Assembly (NCBI GenBank): GCA_029259935.1
Contig: JAJDEH010000380.1
Span: 1 to 11,458 of the forward strand
Length of the DNA: 11,458 bases
Reading direction: 5' to 3'
Source of the DNA: Planctomycetota bacterium
GTDB taxonomy: Bacteria; Planctomycetota; Planctomycetia; Pirellulales; Pirellulaceae
Shown: positions 5,553 through 11,458 of the stretch, in pieces
Position numbering within the stretch: position 1 is the first letter of the stretch
How the letters are laid out: each line of letters begins with the position of its first letter
Position numbers and translations under genes: made by a program
Notes under the pieces: model-generated
The model's database searches: none
What the model saw: the letters and a program-made list of their open reading frames with translations, nothing else
Told to the model about the DNA's origin: nothing

Positions 5553-7391
5553 ATGATGCAGGTTTCCACCGGGGTCCGTGTTTGCTGTCTGCTCTCTCTG
5601 TTGGCTTGCTTGGCGCAAAGCGTTTCCGCCGCGCCGGAGCCGGTCGAGAGCAAAGTCACCCATGTTACGCTTTATCGCGGGCAGGCCATGGTCACGCGGA
5701 CCCTTACCGTCGAAGGAAAAGAAGGCGGCTTCGAGGTGGTTGTCGGCAACCTGCCACAAGAAATCGTCACCGGCAGTATGTTTGCCGAGGGCGGAGAACA
5801 GGTCGAAGTGCGGGCCGTGCAGTATCGCAATCGCGCCGTGGGGGAAGAGCCTCGCGAGGAAGTGCGTAAGTTGGATCAACAGATCGAGCAAACGAACCAG
5901 AAGATCGAAATCAACAAACGAAATCAACAGATCATGCTCAAGCGATCCGAGTACGTCGACAAACTAGAGGGTTTTGTCGTCGGTACGGGCAAGAGCGACC
6001 TTTCGAAAGGCGTGTTGGACGCGGTCGCGCTGGAGAAGATCACGACGTTTGCCTTTGACCAACGCCAAGTCATCACCGACGAACAGATCAAGCTCAACCA
6101 GGAATCCCGCGACTTGCAAAAAGAACTGGAACTGCTGGCACGGAAGCGCGCCGAGTTGACCAACGGGGCGTCGCGTACCGTCCGCGAGGCGACCCTGTTC
6201 CTGCAAAAACACGATGACGAACCGCAGAAAGTTCGGCTGAATTACTTGGTGAATAGCTGCGGTTGGTCGCCGAGCTACACGATGCGAGCCGGCCAAGATC
6301 GTGAAAAGGTGAAGGTGGAATATAACGCGCTGATCCATCAACTGACGGGCGAGGAATGGGCCGACGTTACGCTCGTGCTGTCGACCGCGTCTCCCGCGTT
6401 GAGCGCCGCGGGTCCTGGGTTGGCTCCCTTCCGCGTGGCCCTCTCGGCGGACCAGCAGAAACAGCAACAGGCCGGTGCCAATGCCAAGGAACTGCTGGCG
6501 CAAGTCGAATCGATCAAGGGCCGCCAGTCGATGGCGATTGAACAAAACCGCAATACTTATAACTTCATCGACAACACGGCGACCGCTTGGGGAATCAACG
6601 GTGCCGCGAATGAACTGCAAGCGCTCGAACTGCACTGCGCACCCAGTTTCGTTGTCACGCTGAACACCGGCGCGAACGAGAACGGTGAAGGGCCGAGCCT
6701 AAGTTACGAGTTGGCCGGACGCGTCAGTCTGCCAAGCCGCAATGACCAGCAGATGGTTCGCATCTTGCAATCGGATTTGGCCAGCAGCTTTTACCATGTC
6801 GCGACGCCGGTACTGACCAGCTATGTCTATCGGGAAGCGGAACTGACCAACAACAGCCCGGAAGACTTACTGGCCGGGCCAATTTCGGTCTACCTTGATG
6901 GCCGTTTCGTGGGCCGTAGCGAGCTTCCGACGGTGGCTCGCGGGCAAGCCTTCGTCGTTGGTTTCGGTGCCGATCCTCAATTGCGCACTCAACGTGAATT
7001 GGCTGAAAAGACCGAGAACGTGCAGGGCGGCAACCGCGAAGTTCAATTCACCTACCGTTTGGTTATCGAGAACTACAAGGAAGACGCGGCACCATTGCGG
7101 CTGATCGATCGCATCCCGGTCGCCGACCGCAGCGCGGACATCCGCGTGTCACTGGGTGATACGACGGATTCGTTGAGCGACGACAAGCTGTACGCCCGCC
7201 AAGAACGGCCCAGCGGAATCCTGCGCTGGGACATCGACGCGCCGGCGGGTGCAACGGGCGAAGATGCCAAGTTGGTCGAGTACACTTACACGGTCGAATA
7301 CGACCGCAACTTCCAACTCGCCTCGCCCTCCGGCACGCAGCAGCTTCAACAAGAGTTCGAGCAACTGCAACGCGGGCGGCTTAAGCGCTAG
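5553..7391 (+). CDS. Secreted MuiA-family protein (DUF4140/DUF4139)
   Basis: 612 residues. The signal peptide runs to about residue 26 (S-V-S-A before A27). An L-L-A-C at 16-19 is a poor lipobox, so signal peptidase I cleavage is more likely. Residues 35-100 are the DUF4140-type N-terminal domain (V-T-H-V-T-L-Y-R-G-Q-A-M-V-T-R), followed by a long coiled coil (about 100-205). The DUF4139 domain begins near 225 with G-W-S-P-S-Y-T-M-R and G-E-E-W-A-D-V-T-L-V-L-S-T-A-S-P, both hallmark motifs. It is split by a Gln/Asn-rich helical insert (about 297-355) and resumes to about 585 with repeated strands, ending in a Q-rich helix. The family is named for a mucoidy inhibitor, but its biochemical role is not established; an envelope or adhesion function is inferred. 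A strong SD and a clear terminator make it a single-gene unit. Confidence 0.88.
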   Translation: MMQVSTGVRVCCLLSLLACLAQSVSAAPEPVESKVTHVTLYRGQAMVTRTLTVEGKEGGFEVVVGNLPQEIVTGSMFAEGGEQVEVRAVQYRNRAVGEEPREEVRKLDQQIEQTNQKIEINKRNQQIMLKRSEYVDKLEGFVVGTGKSDLSKGVLDAVALEKITTFAFDQRQVITDEQIKLNQESRDLQKELELLARKRAELTNGASRTVREATLFLQKHDDEPQKVRLNYLVNSCGWSPSYTMRAGQDREKVKVEYNALIHQLTGEEWADVTLVLSTASPALSAAGPGLAPFRVALSADQQKQQQAGANAKELLAQVESIKGRQSMAIEQNRNTYNFIDNTATAWGINGAANELQALELHCAPSFVVTLNTGANENGEGPSLSYELAGRVSLPSRNDQQMVRILQSDLASSFYHVATPVLTSYVYREAELTNNSPEDLLAGPISVYLDGRFVGRSELPTVARGQAFVVGFGADPQLRTQRELAEKTENVQGGNREVQFTYRLVIENYKEDAAPLRLIDRIPVADRSADIRVSLGDTTDSLSDDKLYARQERPSGILRWDIDAPAGATGEDAKLVEYTYTVEYDRNFQLASPSGTQQLQQEFEQLQRGRLKR

Positions 7392-7434
7392 GATGCCGCT
7401 CAACCGCGGATCCCTTGAATCGAACCTTCTTCAC

Positions 7435-7459
7435 AGCGGCGATCACTCGCCGCTTTTTT
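7435..7459 (+). terminator. Intrinsic terminator of the MuiA-family gene
   Basis: AGCGGCGA (7435-7442) and TCGCCGCT (7447-7454) form a perfect GC-rich 8-bp stem with a TCAC loop, followed by a T-run to 7459. It lies 43 bases after the stop codon. The minus-strand side has no T-run, so it acts in one direction. Confidence 0.92.
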
Positions 7460-7616
7460 CTTTAACTAATTATCTAACCTTGAGGGATCAAGTTCGTTCC
7501 CGGCAATGGCAGTGGCCGCGAGTTGGCCCAAGGCGATCAATCAGCAGCCCGCGCAGCTCTCGACACCGGGAGGCGCGGTCGCCGACCCCAAGAGAGCGTC
7601 AAACTGGAATTCGCCC

Positions 7617-8405
7617 CTAGAATTCGCGAGAATTTATGGCGTCGGATCGCGCGCTTGAGATGCGCACCACTTCCTTGCCCAGGAGGTCCTGTATCACCTC
7701 TGCACGGTCATCCGCGTTTTCAGACATTCCACAAATATGATCGTACTGGCGAACATAATCGTCCGACAATATGACTTCCGCGTCAACGACAAGGGCCAGG
7801 TAACGGTCCCGTATTTGATCGCGAAGTGTTTCGCGACGAAACTCATCCGCCGAACCGCATGTGATGTCAGTGACCGTTGCCGGTCGCTGCTTGCGAAGGG
7901 AGCCTGTGTTCCGCGGTCGCCCCACTGTTAGTCCAAGGTGGCTCAAAACTGGTTCGAGTAGTTCGTGGGCGTCATCAGCGCCTTTTACGTTAAGAGTCAT
8001 CACATCCACTCCACGGCCGGACAGCGCGTGGACGAACGCCGGAAAGGCCGCGGCAAACGTCCTTGCTTCTCCTAACTGCATTTCAATCACCGCCATTCGC
8101 GACAAGGCGAATCCAGCGAGTATCGAATGGTCGTGTATTTCGGTGGCAAATGTTCGTCGAAAAGACTCGATGACCAGAGCGAAGGCCGGGTTCAGGATCG
8201 CCGTGCTACTGGCGCTGGCACCGCCGTGCTGAACCGCGGATCGCAGTTCATGCACTCGCGCCCGGATTGAATCTTCCGAGGCGTTGCGCAACGGCAGAGC
8301 TAAATCACGCACGATTTCGACCGCCGTGCTATCGATAGTCCGCGAGTTGATTCCCGGTGCGTAATAGCCTAAGGCAGCATCGGGCACTGGGGAGAACGTA
8401 CTCAT
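7617..8405 (-). CDS. SecA-like pseudo-ATPase (N-terminal SecA region, catalytic motifs lost)
   Basis: 262 residues, against about 800-900 for SecA, aligning by eye with roughly E. coli SecA residues 40-220. Shared landmarks are N-P-A-F-A-L-V-I-E (72-80; SecA P-E-A-F-A-V-V-R-E), A-V-I-E-M-Q-L-G-E-A-R-T (105-116; SecA C-I-A-E-M-R-T-G-E-G-K-T), H-A-L-S-G-R-G-V-D-V-M-T-L-N (126-139), L-G-L-T-V-G (157-162), T-D-I-T-C-G-S-A-D-E-F (179-189) and L-R-D (194-196). The Walker A Gly-Lys is Ala114-Arg115, DEVD is replaced around 207-210 (V-D-A-E), and the Gln contacting adenine is Ser94. ATP hydrolysis is therefore not expected. It ends before the preprotein cross-linking domain; the second nucleotide-binding domain, scaffold and zinc-binding tail are absent. 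No signal peptide, so cytoplasmic. It is a single gene between convergent and divergent neighbours. It could be a regulator or partner of Sec, or a decaying paralogue with an open frame. Confidence 0.75.
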   Translation of the reverse strand: MSTFSPVPDAALGYYAPGINSRTIDSTAVEIVRDLALPLRNASEDSIRARVHELRSAVQHGGASASSTAILNPAFALVIESFRRTFATEIHDHSILAGFALSRMAVIEMQLGEARTFAAAFPAFVHALSGRGVDVMTLNVKGADDAHELLEPVLSHLGLTVGRPRNTGSLRKQRPATVTDITCGSADEFRRETLRDQIRDRYLALVVDAEVILSDDYVRQYDHICGMSENADDRAEVIQDLLGKEVVRISSARSDAINSREF

Positions 8406-8764
8406 TGCGTGTTATCCAAACTTCCCTGTTCGTGCGGATCATGGGACCGGTCGAGTCGTGAGTTCACTGCCACGCTCAAGCCCTAACGACTTTCGTTTTG
8501 CCCATACCAATAGCTCGACCGCTGGCCCGCTAGGGATTCAGTTTGATCCCCAACGAAGCGAGTTTTTTTGAGAATCGAGCGGCAGCCCAAGAGACGAAGT
8601 TGTTAGGATCGGTTTAACAAGTACACTCGCTGCTTGGCCGAGCGGGAGTTTGCCGGCGAATCGGCCGCATCTCCGCTCTCGCACATGCTTCCCAACACCC
8701 AACCCAGAGGCCAGAATAGTCTGGACTGCCCACAAGCTGGCTCATAGAAAAAAAGGACGATCTA
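8406..8764. other. Divergent intergenic region, 359 bp, with hairpins
   Basis: It separates the SecA-like gene (minus) from the propeller gene (plus). No credible open frame or confident promoter is seen. GGCCGA (8636-8641) and TCGGCC (8661-8666) form a perfect inverted repeat, overlapped by a second pairing GAGCGGGAG/CTCCGCTC (8640-8648/8671-8678, one bulge). A small hairpin CCAGA-ATAG-TCTGG lies at 8711-8724, just before the ribosome binding site of the propeller gene. A T-run at 8562-8568 is not preceded by an adjacent stem. Confidence 0.5.
8753..8757 (+). promoter_or_regulatory. Ribosome binding site of the propeller gene
   Basis: AAGGA lies at the end of an A-rich run, seven bases before the ATG at 8765, and supports that start. 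Confidence 0.7.
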
Positions 8765-10192
8765 ATGAAAACGAATTCGCCGTTCGTAACGCTTTTTATT
8801 TTGATCGGTTTGCTGGCCGCGCAATCCAGCCGCGCGGCCGAGCCGACCTTCTTTCGTAAGCACGGCGGAGTGGCCGCCGACAGCAAGCAGCGACTGCCCG
8901 AGCGGTTCGGCGAGCAGCAAACCGTGTGGCGACAACCGCTGGCACCGGGGCAATCCACTCCGTGCCTGTATGGCGACTCCATCTTTCTGACGACCTACGT
9001 CGCGGCCGAAAAGGCCCTGGCCACGGTCGCTTTGGACCGGTCCACGGGGAAGGTGCGTTGGCGTGCCGCCGCGCCGGCCAAGGAAATCGAGGAATTCCAC
9101 CGAGTCGGCAGCCCCGCGGTTTCCACACCTGCCTGCGACGGCGAACGCCTGTATGTCTTCTTCGGCAGCTACGGACTGCTCTGTTACAGCTTGGATGGGA
9201 ATCTGCTGTGGTCCAAACCGATGGGGCCCTTTCAAGACGAATTCGGTGCTGGCAGTTCTCCCGTACTCGTGGACGACAAGATTATCTTGAACGAAGACCA
9301 CGATGTAGACAGCTTTCTGATCGCCATCGACAAGATGACCGGCAAAACGGTTTGGAAAACGCCGCGCGAAGGATTTACACGCAGCTATTCCACTCCGGTT
9401 ATTTGGCAAGAAGGCGAGCGCAAACTGGTCGTCGTCGCCGGAGCGTTGCAGTTGGCGGCCTATGATGTCCAGGACGGCGGCAAGGTATGGTGGGTCGATG
9501 GGCTGTCGCGTATTCTCGACACCACGCCCATCGTTGTCGACCGCACGATCTATCTGGCGACTTGGACGCCAGGCGGCGATCAAGCGGGCCGCATTTCGAT
9601 GCAGCCTTTCGAAGAAGCGGCCAAACAGTTTGACAAAGACAAAGACGGCATGATCGCCAAAACCGAATTGCCCGAAGGCGACGTGCTAACCCGTTTCTTC
9701 CGAATCGATCTCAATCAGGACGAGAAGCTGAACGCCGACGAATGGGCCCAACATGCGCGCGTCTTCGATCAAGCGCAAAACGCGGCCATGGCCGTCAAGC
9801 CAAAGGGGAAGGGAAATCTAACGAAGAGTTGCGTGCAGTGGATCGCTCGGCGCGGCCTGCCCACCGTTCCCAGCCCTGTTGTCTACCAAGGCGTCGTCTA
9901 TATGGTGAAGAACGGCGGCATTATCACCAGTTTGGATGCCGCAACGGGAGAGATTCTCAAGCAAGGCCGGGCCGCCGGACGCGGTAATTATTATCCATCA
10001 CTCGTGGCGGGCGACGGCAAGGTCTATGTACTCAGCGAAAACGGCGTTCTGACAATTCTGAAAGCAGGCAAGACGTGGGAAACGTTGGGCACTCACGATC
10101 TTGGCGAGCGCTGCATGTCGACACCCATACTGGCCGACGGCGTGATCTACCTCCGCACCGACGAGGCGTTGTATTGCTTTCGAGCAGAGTAG
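8765..10192 (+). CDS. Secreted PQQ-type beta-propeller with inserted EF-hand pair
   Basis: 475 residues. The signal peptide is K-T-N, a hydrophobic core and S-R-A-A before E26. PQQ-like (PF13360-type) blades recur, each with a strand, a D-x-x-T-G-K-x-x-W or similar turn, and a final strand: L-D-R-S-T-G-K-V-R-W (90-99), I-D-K-M-T-G-K-T-V-W (188-197), Y-D-V-Q-D-G-G-K-V-W-W (233-243) and L-D-A-A-T-G-E-I (390-397). Residues 286-330 interrupt the propeller with two EF-hand loops: D290-x-D292-x-D294-G-x-I-x-x-x-E301, which is canonical, and D315-x-N317-x-D319 ending at E326, which lacks the central Gly. Calcium binding at the first loop is likely. Most such planctomycete propellers are structural or binding proteins and not quinoprotein dehydrogenases, and I see no dehydrogenase motif set. 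It lies alone, convergent with the P-II gene. Confidence 0.88.
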   Translation: MKTNSPFVTLFILIGLLAAQSSRAAEPTFFRKHGGVAADSKQRLPERFGEQQTVWRQPLAPGQSTPCLYGDSIFLTTYVAAEKALATVALDRSTGKVRWRAAAPAKEIEEFHRVGSPAVSTPACDGERLYVFFGSYGLLCYSLDGNLLWSKPMGPFQDEFGAGSSPVLVDDKIILNEDHDVDSFLIAIDKMTGKTVWKTPREGFTRSYSTPVIWQEGERKLVVVAGALQLAAYDVQDGGKVWWVDGLSRILDTTPIVVDRTIYLATWTPGGDQAGRISMQPFEEAAKQFDKDKDGMIAKTELPEGDVLTRFFRIDLNQDEKLNADEWAQHARVFDQAQNAAMAVKPKGKGNLTKSCVQWIARRGLPTVPSPVVYQGVVYMVKNGGIITSLDAATGEILKQGRAAGRGNYYPSLVAGDGKVYVLSENGVLTILKAGKTWETLGTHDLGERCMSTPILADGVIYLRTDEALYCFRAE

Positions 10193-10235
10193 AGTAAGTG
10201 GCGGGTGACACTAATTTCAGAAGTCGATATGCGGA

Positions 10236-10583
10236 TCAGATCGCATCGCTGCCGCGTTCACCGGTCCGGATGCGAACGCAGTCCTCCAGCGGCAGCACGA
10301 ATATTTTTCCGTCGCCGATGGCGCCTTTGTCCCCGCTTCGTCCACCCTTAATTATTGCGTCCACGGTCGGCTCGACGAATTCTTCGTTGACCGCGATTTG
10401 AAGCTGGACTTTGCGTAACAGATTGATCTGGAACTCGTGCCCGCGGTAGACCTCGGTCTGTCCCTTTTGTCGCCCGAATCCTTGACAGTCCATGACCGTG
10501 AGCCGAAACACCTCGACATCGGTCAGCGCTTCCTTGACGGCTTCCAGTTTGCTGGGCTGAATGATGGCAATGATCAGTTTCAT
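10236..10583 (-). CDS. glnK: P-II family nitrogen regulator
   Basis: 115 residues, the usual P-II length. It has the T-loop frame G-F-G-R-Q-K-G (35-41), Y-R-G (46-48), the B-loop I-G-D-G-K-I-F (89-95) and the C-terminal R-I-R-T-G-E (104-109). P-II trimers sense ATP/ADP and 2-oxoglutarate and control Amt and nitrogen enzymes. Two differences from the enteric form stand out. Position 51, the uridylylated Tyr in E. coli GlnB/GlnK, is Phe, and position 49, the phosphorylated Ser of cyanobacterial P-II, is His. The B-loop T-G-K-I-G-D-G-K becomes S-G-D-K-G-A-I-G-D-G-K, three residues longer. Covalent control at the T-loop is therefore doubtful, though effector binding should remain. It lies downstream of amt on the same strand, but a strong terminator and a candidate promoter suggest a separate transcript. 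The name follows the amt linkage; glnB would serve as well. Confidence 0.93.
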   Translation of the reverse strand: MKLIIAIIQPSKLEAVKEALTDVEVFRLTVMDCQGFGRQKGQTEVYRGHEFQINLLRKVQLQIAVNEEFVEPTVDAIIKGGRSGDKGAIGDGKIFVLPLEDCVRIRTGERGSDAI

Positions 10584-10650
10584 AATTGGGCCACTCTAAA
10601 CGGGAGCCGGTTGTTGAGGCAGTGGGATAGTCGTGGTTCGTTCCGCAAAC

Positions 10651-10687
10651 CTAACGTTCTGATCGCGGAGCGATCAGCGACTAACGT
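10651..10687. repeat. Copy 2 of the palindromic repeat, in the P-II leader
   Basis: CTGATCGC (10659-10666) and GCGATCAG (10670-10677) form a perfect 8-bp inverted repeat around GGA. Direct repeats of CTAACGT flank it at 10651-10657 and 10681-10687. The core TCGCGGAGCGA and the following CGACTA also occur at 4520-4540. It falls in the untranslated leader of the P-II gene. Confidence 0.55.
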
Positions 10688-10698
10688 GCATCTCGTAG

Positions 10699-10727
10699 AA
10701 TCTAGCGGCAGCCGTCACGACTCACAA
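10699..10727 (-). promoter_or_regulatory. Candidate promoter of the P-II gene
   Basis: On the minus strand, TTGTGA (10722-10727) and TAGATT (10699-10704) each match four of six consensus bases with the ideal 17-base spacing. Start near 10692 would place the palindrome 10659-10677 just downstream in the transcript. I found no sigma-54 motif (GG-N10-GC type) here. Tentative. Confidence 0.3.
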
Positions 10728-10741
10728 GGCCGCATGCCGCT

Positions 10742-10802
10742 CAATAAAAAATACCCCGACCCGGGCAAGTGAGGCGGTCACCTACCCGAGTCATTGGGGT
10801 AT
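10742..10802 (-). terminator. Long intrinsic terminator after amt
   Basis: Read on the minus strand, ATACCCC pairs with GGGGTAT (10796-10802 with 10751-10757). After a 3-base bulge, a further 15 pairs with a few G-T wobbles (10778-10792 with 10758-10772) close a 5-base loop. The stem runs directly into TTTTT (10746-10750). This is a very stable terminator 133 bases after the amt stop and separates amt from the P-II gene. Confidence 0.9.
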
Positions 10803-10935
10803 CCTTCTGGCCCAGGCAAGAGCCGAAGTGTACTGACGTGTAACTAATTGCGAAACGGTTTCAGCCAAAGTTGCCCCGGTCGTCGCCGAAATGCCAATAA
10901 CGACAGCGACCGGGATCAACGACAGGACTAGTGAA

Positions 10936-11458
10936 TTAAACTCCCTCCACCAAGGGCTTGCCGGCGGGAATGCCAGGGTAGGAATCGACATCCGACGGAT
11001 AGGCGTGCATGCCGTGTTCGGAAATGTCCAAGCCGGCTTGTTCTTCCGCGGGGCTAACTCGCAGGACGCCGACCAATTTCAGGGCGTAGAAAACGCCCAG
11101 CATGGTCACAAAGGACCACCCACAAATGGCCACCGTGCCAAGTAGTTGAATGCCGATCGTCGTCGATCCGCTATCCAGATGAGTGTTGGGTAGAATGCCG
11201 ATCGCCAGGCAACCCCAGATGCCACAGAGACCGTGTACCGGAAACGCACCGACAGGGTCATCAATTTGCAGCTTATCCAGCAGCACAATTCCGCCGATCA
11301 CCAAGATGCCCGCAACCAGCCCCACGACAATCGACATCCCGTTGCTCATGCAATCGCAGCAGGCGGTGATTCCGACAAGCCCGGCCAGCGCGCCGTTCAA
11401 GCTCATGGAGATATCCGGCTTCTTGAACAAGATCCAACCGAGGATCGTCGAGGCGACG
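10936..11458 (-). CDS. amt: Ammonium transporter Amt, C-terminal part (runs off window end)
   Basis: The visible 174 residues are the C-terminal part of an Amt/Rh-family inner-membrane ammonium channel. The frame is open to the window edge, so the start lies outside. Landmarks are L-N-G-A-L-A-G-L-V-G-I-T-A, then D-D-P-V-G-A-F-P-V-H-G-L-C-G-I-W-G, whose His matches the second pore histidine (His318 in E. coli AmtB), and the last transmembrane helix. The cytoplasmic tail S-P-A-E-E-Q-A-G-L-D-I-S-E-H-G-M-H-A-Y matches the conserved Amt C-terminal region that mediates subunit cross-talk and contacts P-II. The segment T-A-C-C-D-C-M carries three closely spaced cysteines. Its end and the terminator 133 bases on show a transcript boundary before the P-II gene. 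In many bacteria the order is glnK then amtB; here it is amt then P-II. Confidence 0.93.
   Translation of the reverse strand, partial: VASTILGWILFKKPDISMSLNGALAGLVGITACCDCMSNGMSIVVGLVAGILVIGGIVLLDKLQIDDPVGAFPVHGLCGIWGCLAIGILPNTHLDSGSTTIGIQLLGTVAICGWSFVTMLGVFYALKLVGVLRVSPAEEQAGLDISEHGMHAYPSDVDSYPGIPAGKPLVEGV

Larger units (their letters stand above)
10584..10935. other. amt to P-II intergenic region, 352 bp
   Basis: From the amt stop, the minus-strand order is a 133-base 3' untranslated segment, the long terminator (10742-10802), the candidate P-II promoter (10699-10727), the palindromic repeat (10651-10687) and a 67-base stretch up to the P-II start. No credible gene is seen. Confidence 0.6.

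Noticed and set aside
5552..5632. Possible lipoprotein signal (L-L-A-C) in the MuiA-family protein
   Set aside because: Leu at -2 is atypical for a lipobox, the Cys is inside the hydrophobic core, and a good signal peptidase I site S-V-S-A follows.
5342..5869. Plus-strand 175-codon frame overlapping the MuiA-family start
   Set aside because: Arg-rich shadow translation; the MuiA frame has the SD, signal peptide and domain motifs.
8531..8568. GGGAT/ATCCC stem followed by a T-run, resembling a terminator
   Set aside because: The T-run starts 13 or more bases after a weak 5-bp stem and no plus-strand gene lies upstream.
8538..8735. Minus-strand 65-codon frame in the gap before the propeller gene
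   Set aside because: No recognisable motif, no SD, and it runs across the inverted repeats of the leader region; it looks like noncoding sequence.
10213..10250. Imperfect hairpin ATGCGGATC/GATCGCAT between the propeller and P-II genes
   Set aside because: One bulge, no T-run on either strand, and it overlaps the P-II stop; not enough to call a terminator.
10791..10991. Minus-strand frame of 66 codons with a hydrophobic segment, overlapping the end of amt
   Set aside because: Its only ATG lies inside amt in another frame, it has no start codon at a proper distance from the GGAGGGAG near the amt stop, and it ends inside the amt terminator stem. The hydrophobic stretch is probably chance.

Overview
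The window looks like chromosomal DNA from a planctomycete, probably of the Pirellula type. This rests on gene content, not on a marker gene. The signs are a secreted protein with the planctomycete G-K-W/coiled-coil arrangement followed by HEAT repeats, a secreted right-handed beta-helix protein, a secreted PQQ-type beta-propeller with EF-hands built into it, a MuiA/DUF4139 protein, and a P-II protein whose T- and B-loops differ from the proteobacterial form. Composition is moderately GC-rich and even. I see no insertion sequence, integrase, CRISPR array, tRNA or rRNA, so this is ordinary chromosome with many single-gene units.

Layout: (1) 1-2028, minus strand: a likely cluster read from a secreted HEAT-repeat protein through a small CoA-binding Rossmann protein to a thioesterase cut by the window edge. 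(2) 2029-2418: divergent intergenic region with a candidate promoter for the HEAT gene and inverted repeats before the next gene. (3) 2419-4495, plus strand: a secreted beta-helix protein, an intercistronic hairpin, and a four-helix membrane protein with a possible PH-like tail. (4) 4538-5263, minus: a YbhP-like endonuclease/exonuclease/phosphatase-fold protein. (5) 5553-7391, plus: a secreted MuiA-family protein ending in a clear intrinsic terminator. (6) 7617-8405, minus: a short SecA-like protein that has lost its ATPase motifs. (7) 8765-10192, plus: a PQQ-type propeller with an EF-hand pair. (8) 10236-11458, minus: a P-II regulator and the C-terminal part of an Amt ammonium transporter, the nitrogen-sensing pair, separated by a long intrinsic terminator.

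The clearest functional link is Amt plus P-II: P-II proteins bind Amt trimers and block ammonium uptake when nitrogen is plentiful. Here P-II appears to have its own transcript and lacks the tyrosine that is uridylylated in enteric bacteria. The secreted proteins point to a cell-envelope or extracellular role for much of the window. The most unusual gene is the SecA-like one. It keeps the recognisable N-terminal SecA layout, but the Walker A lysine, the DEVD box and the adenine-contacting glutamine are all replaced, and it stops before the preprotein cross-linking domain. It is either a pseudo-ATPase with a new role or a decaying SecA paralogue whose frame is still open.
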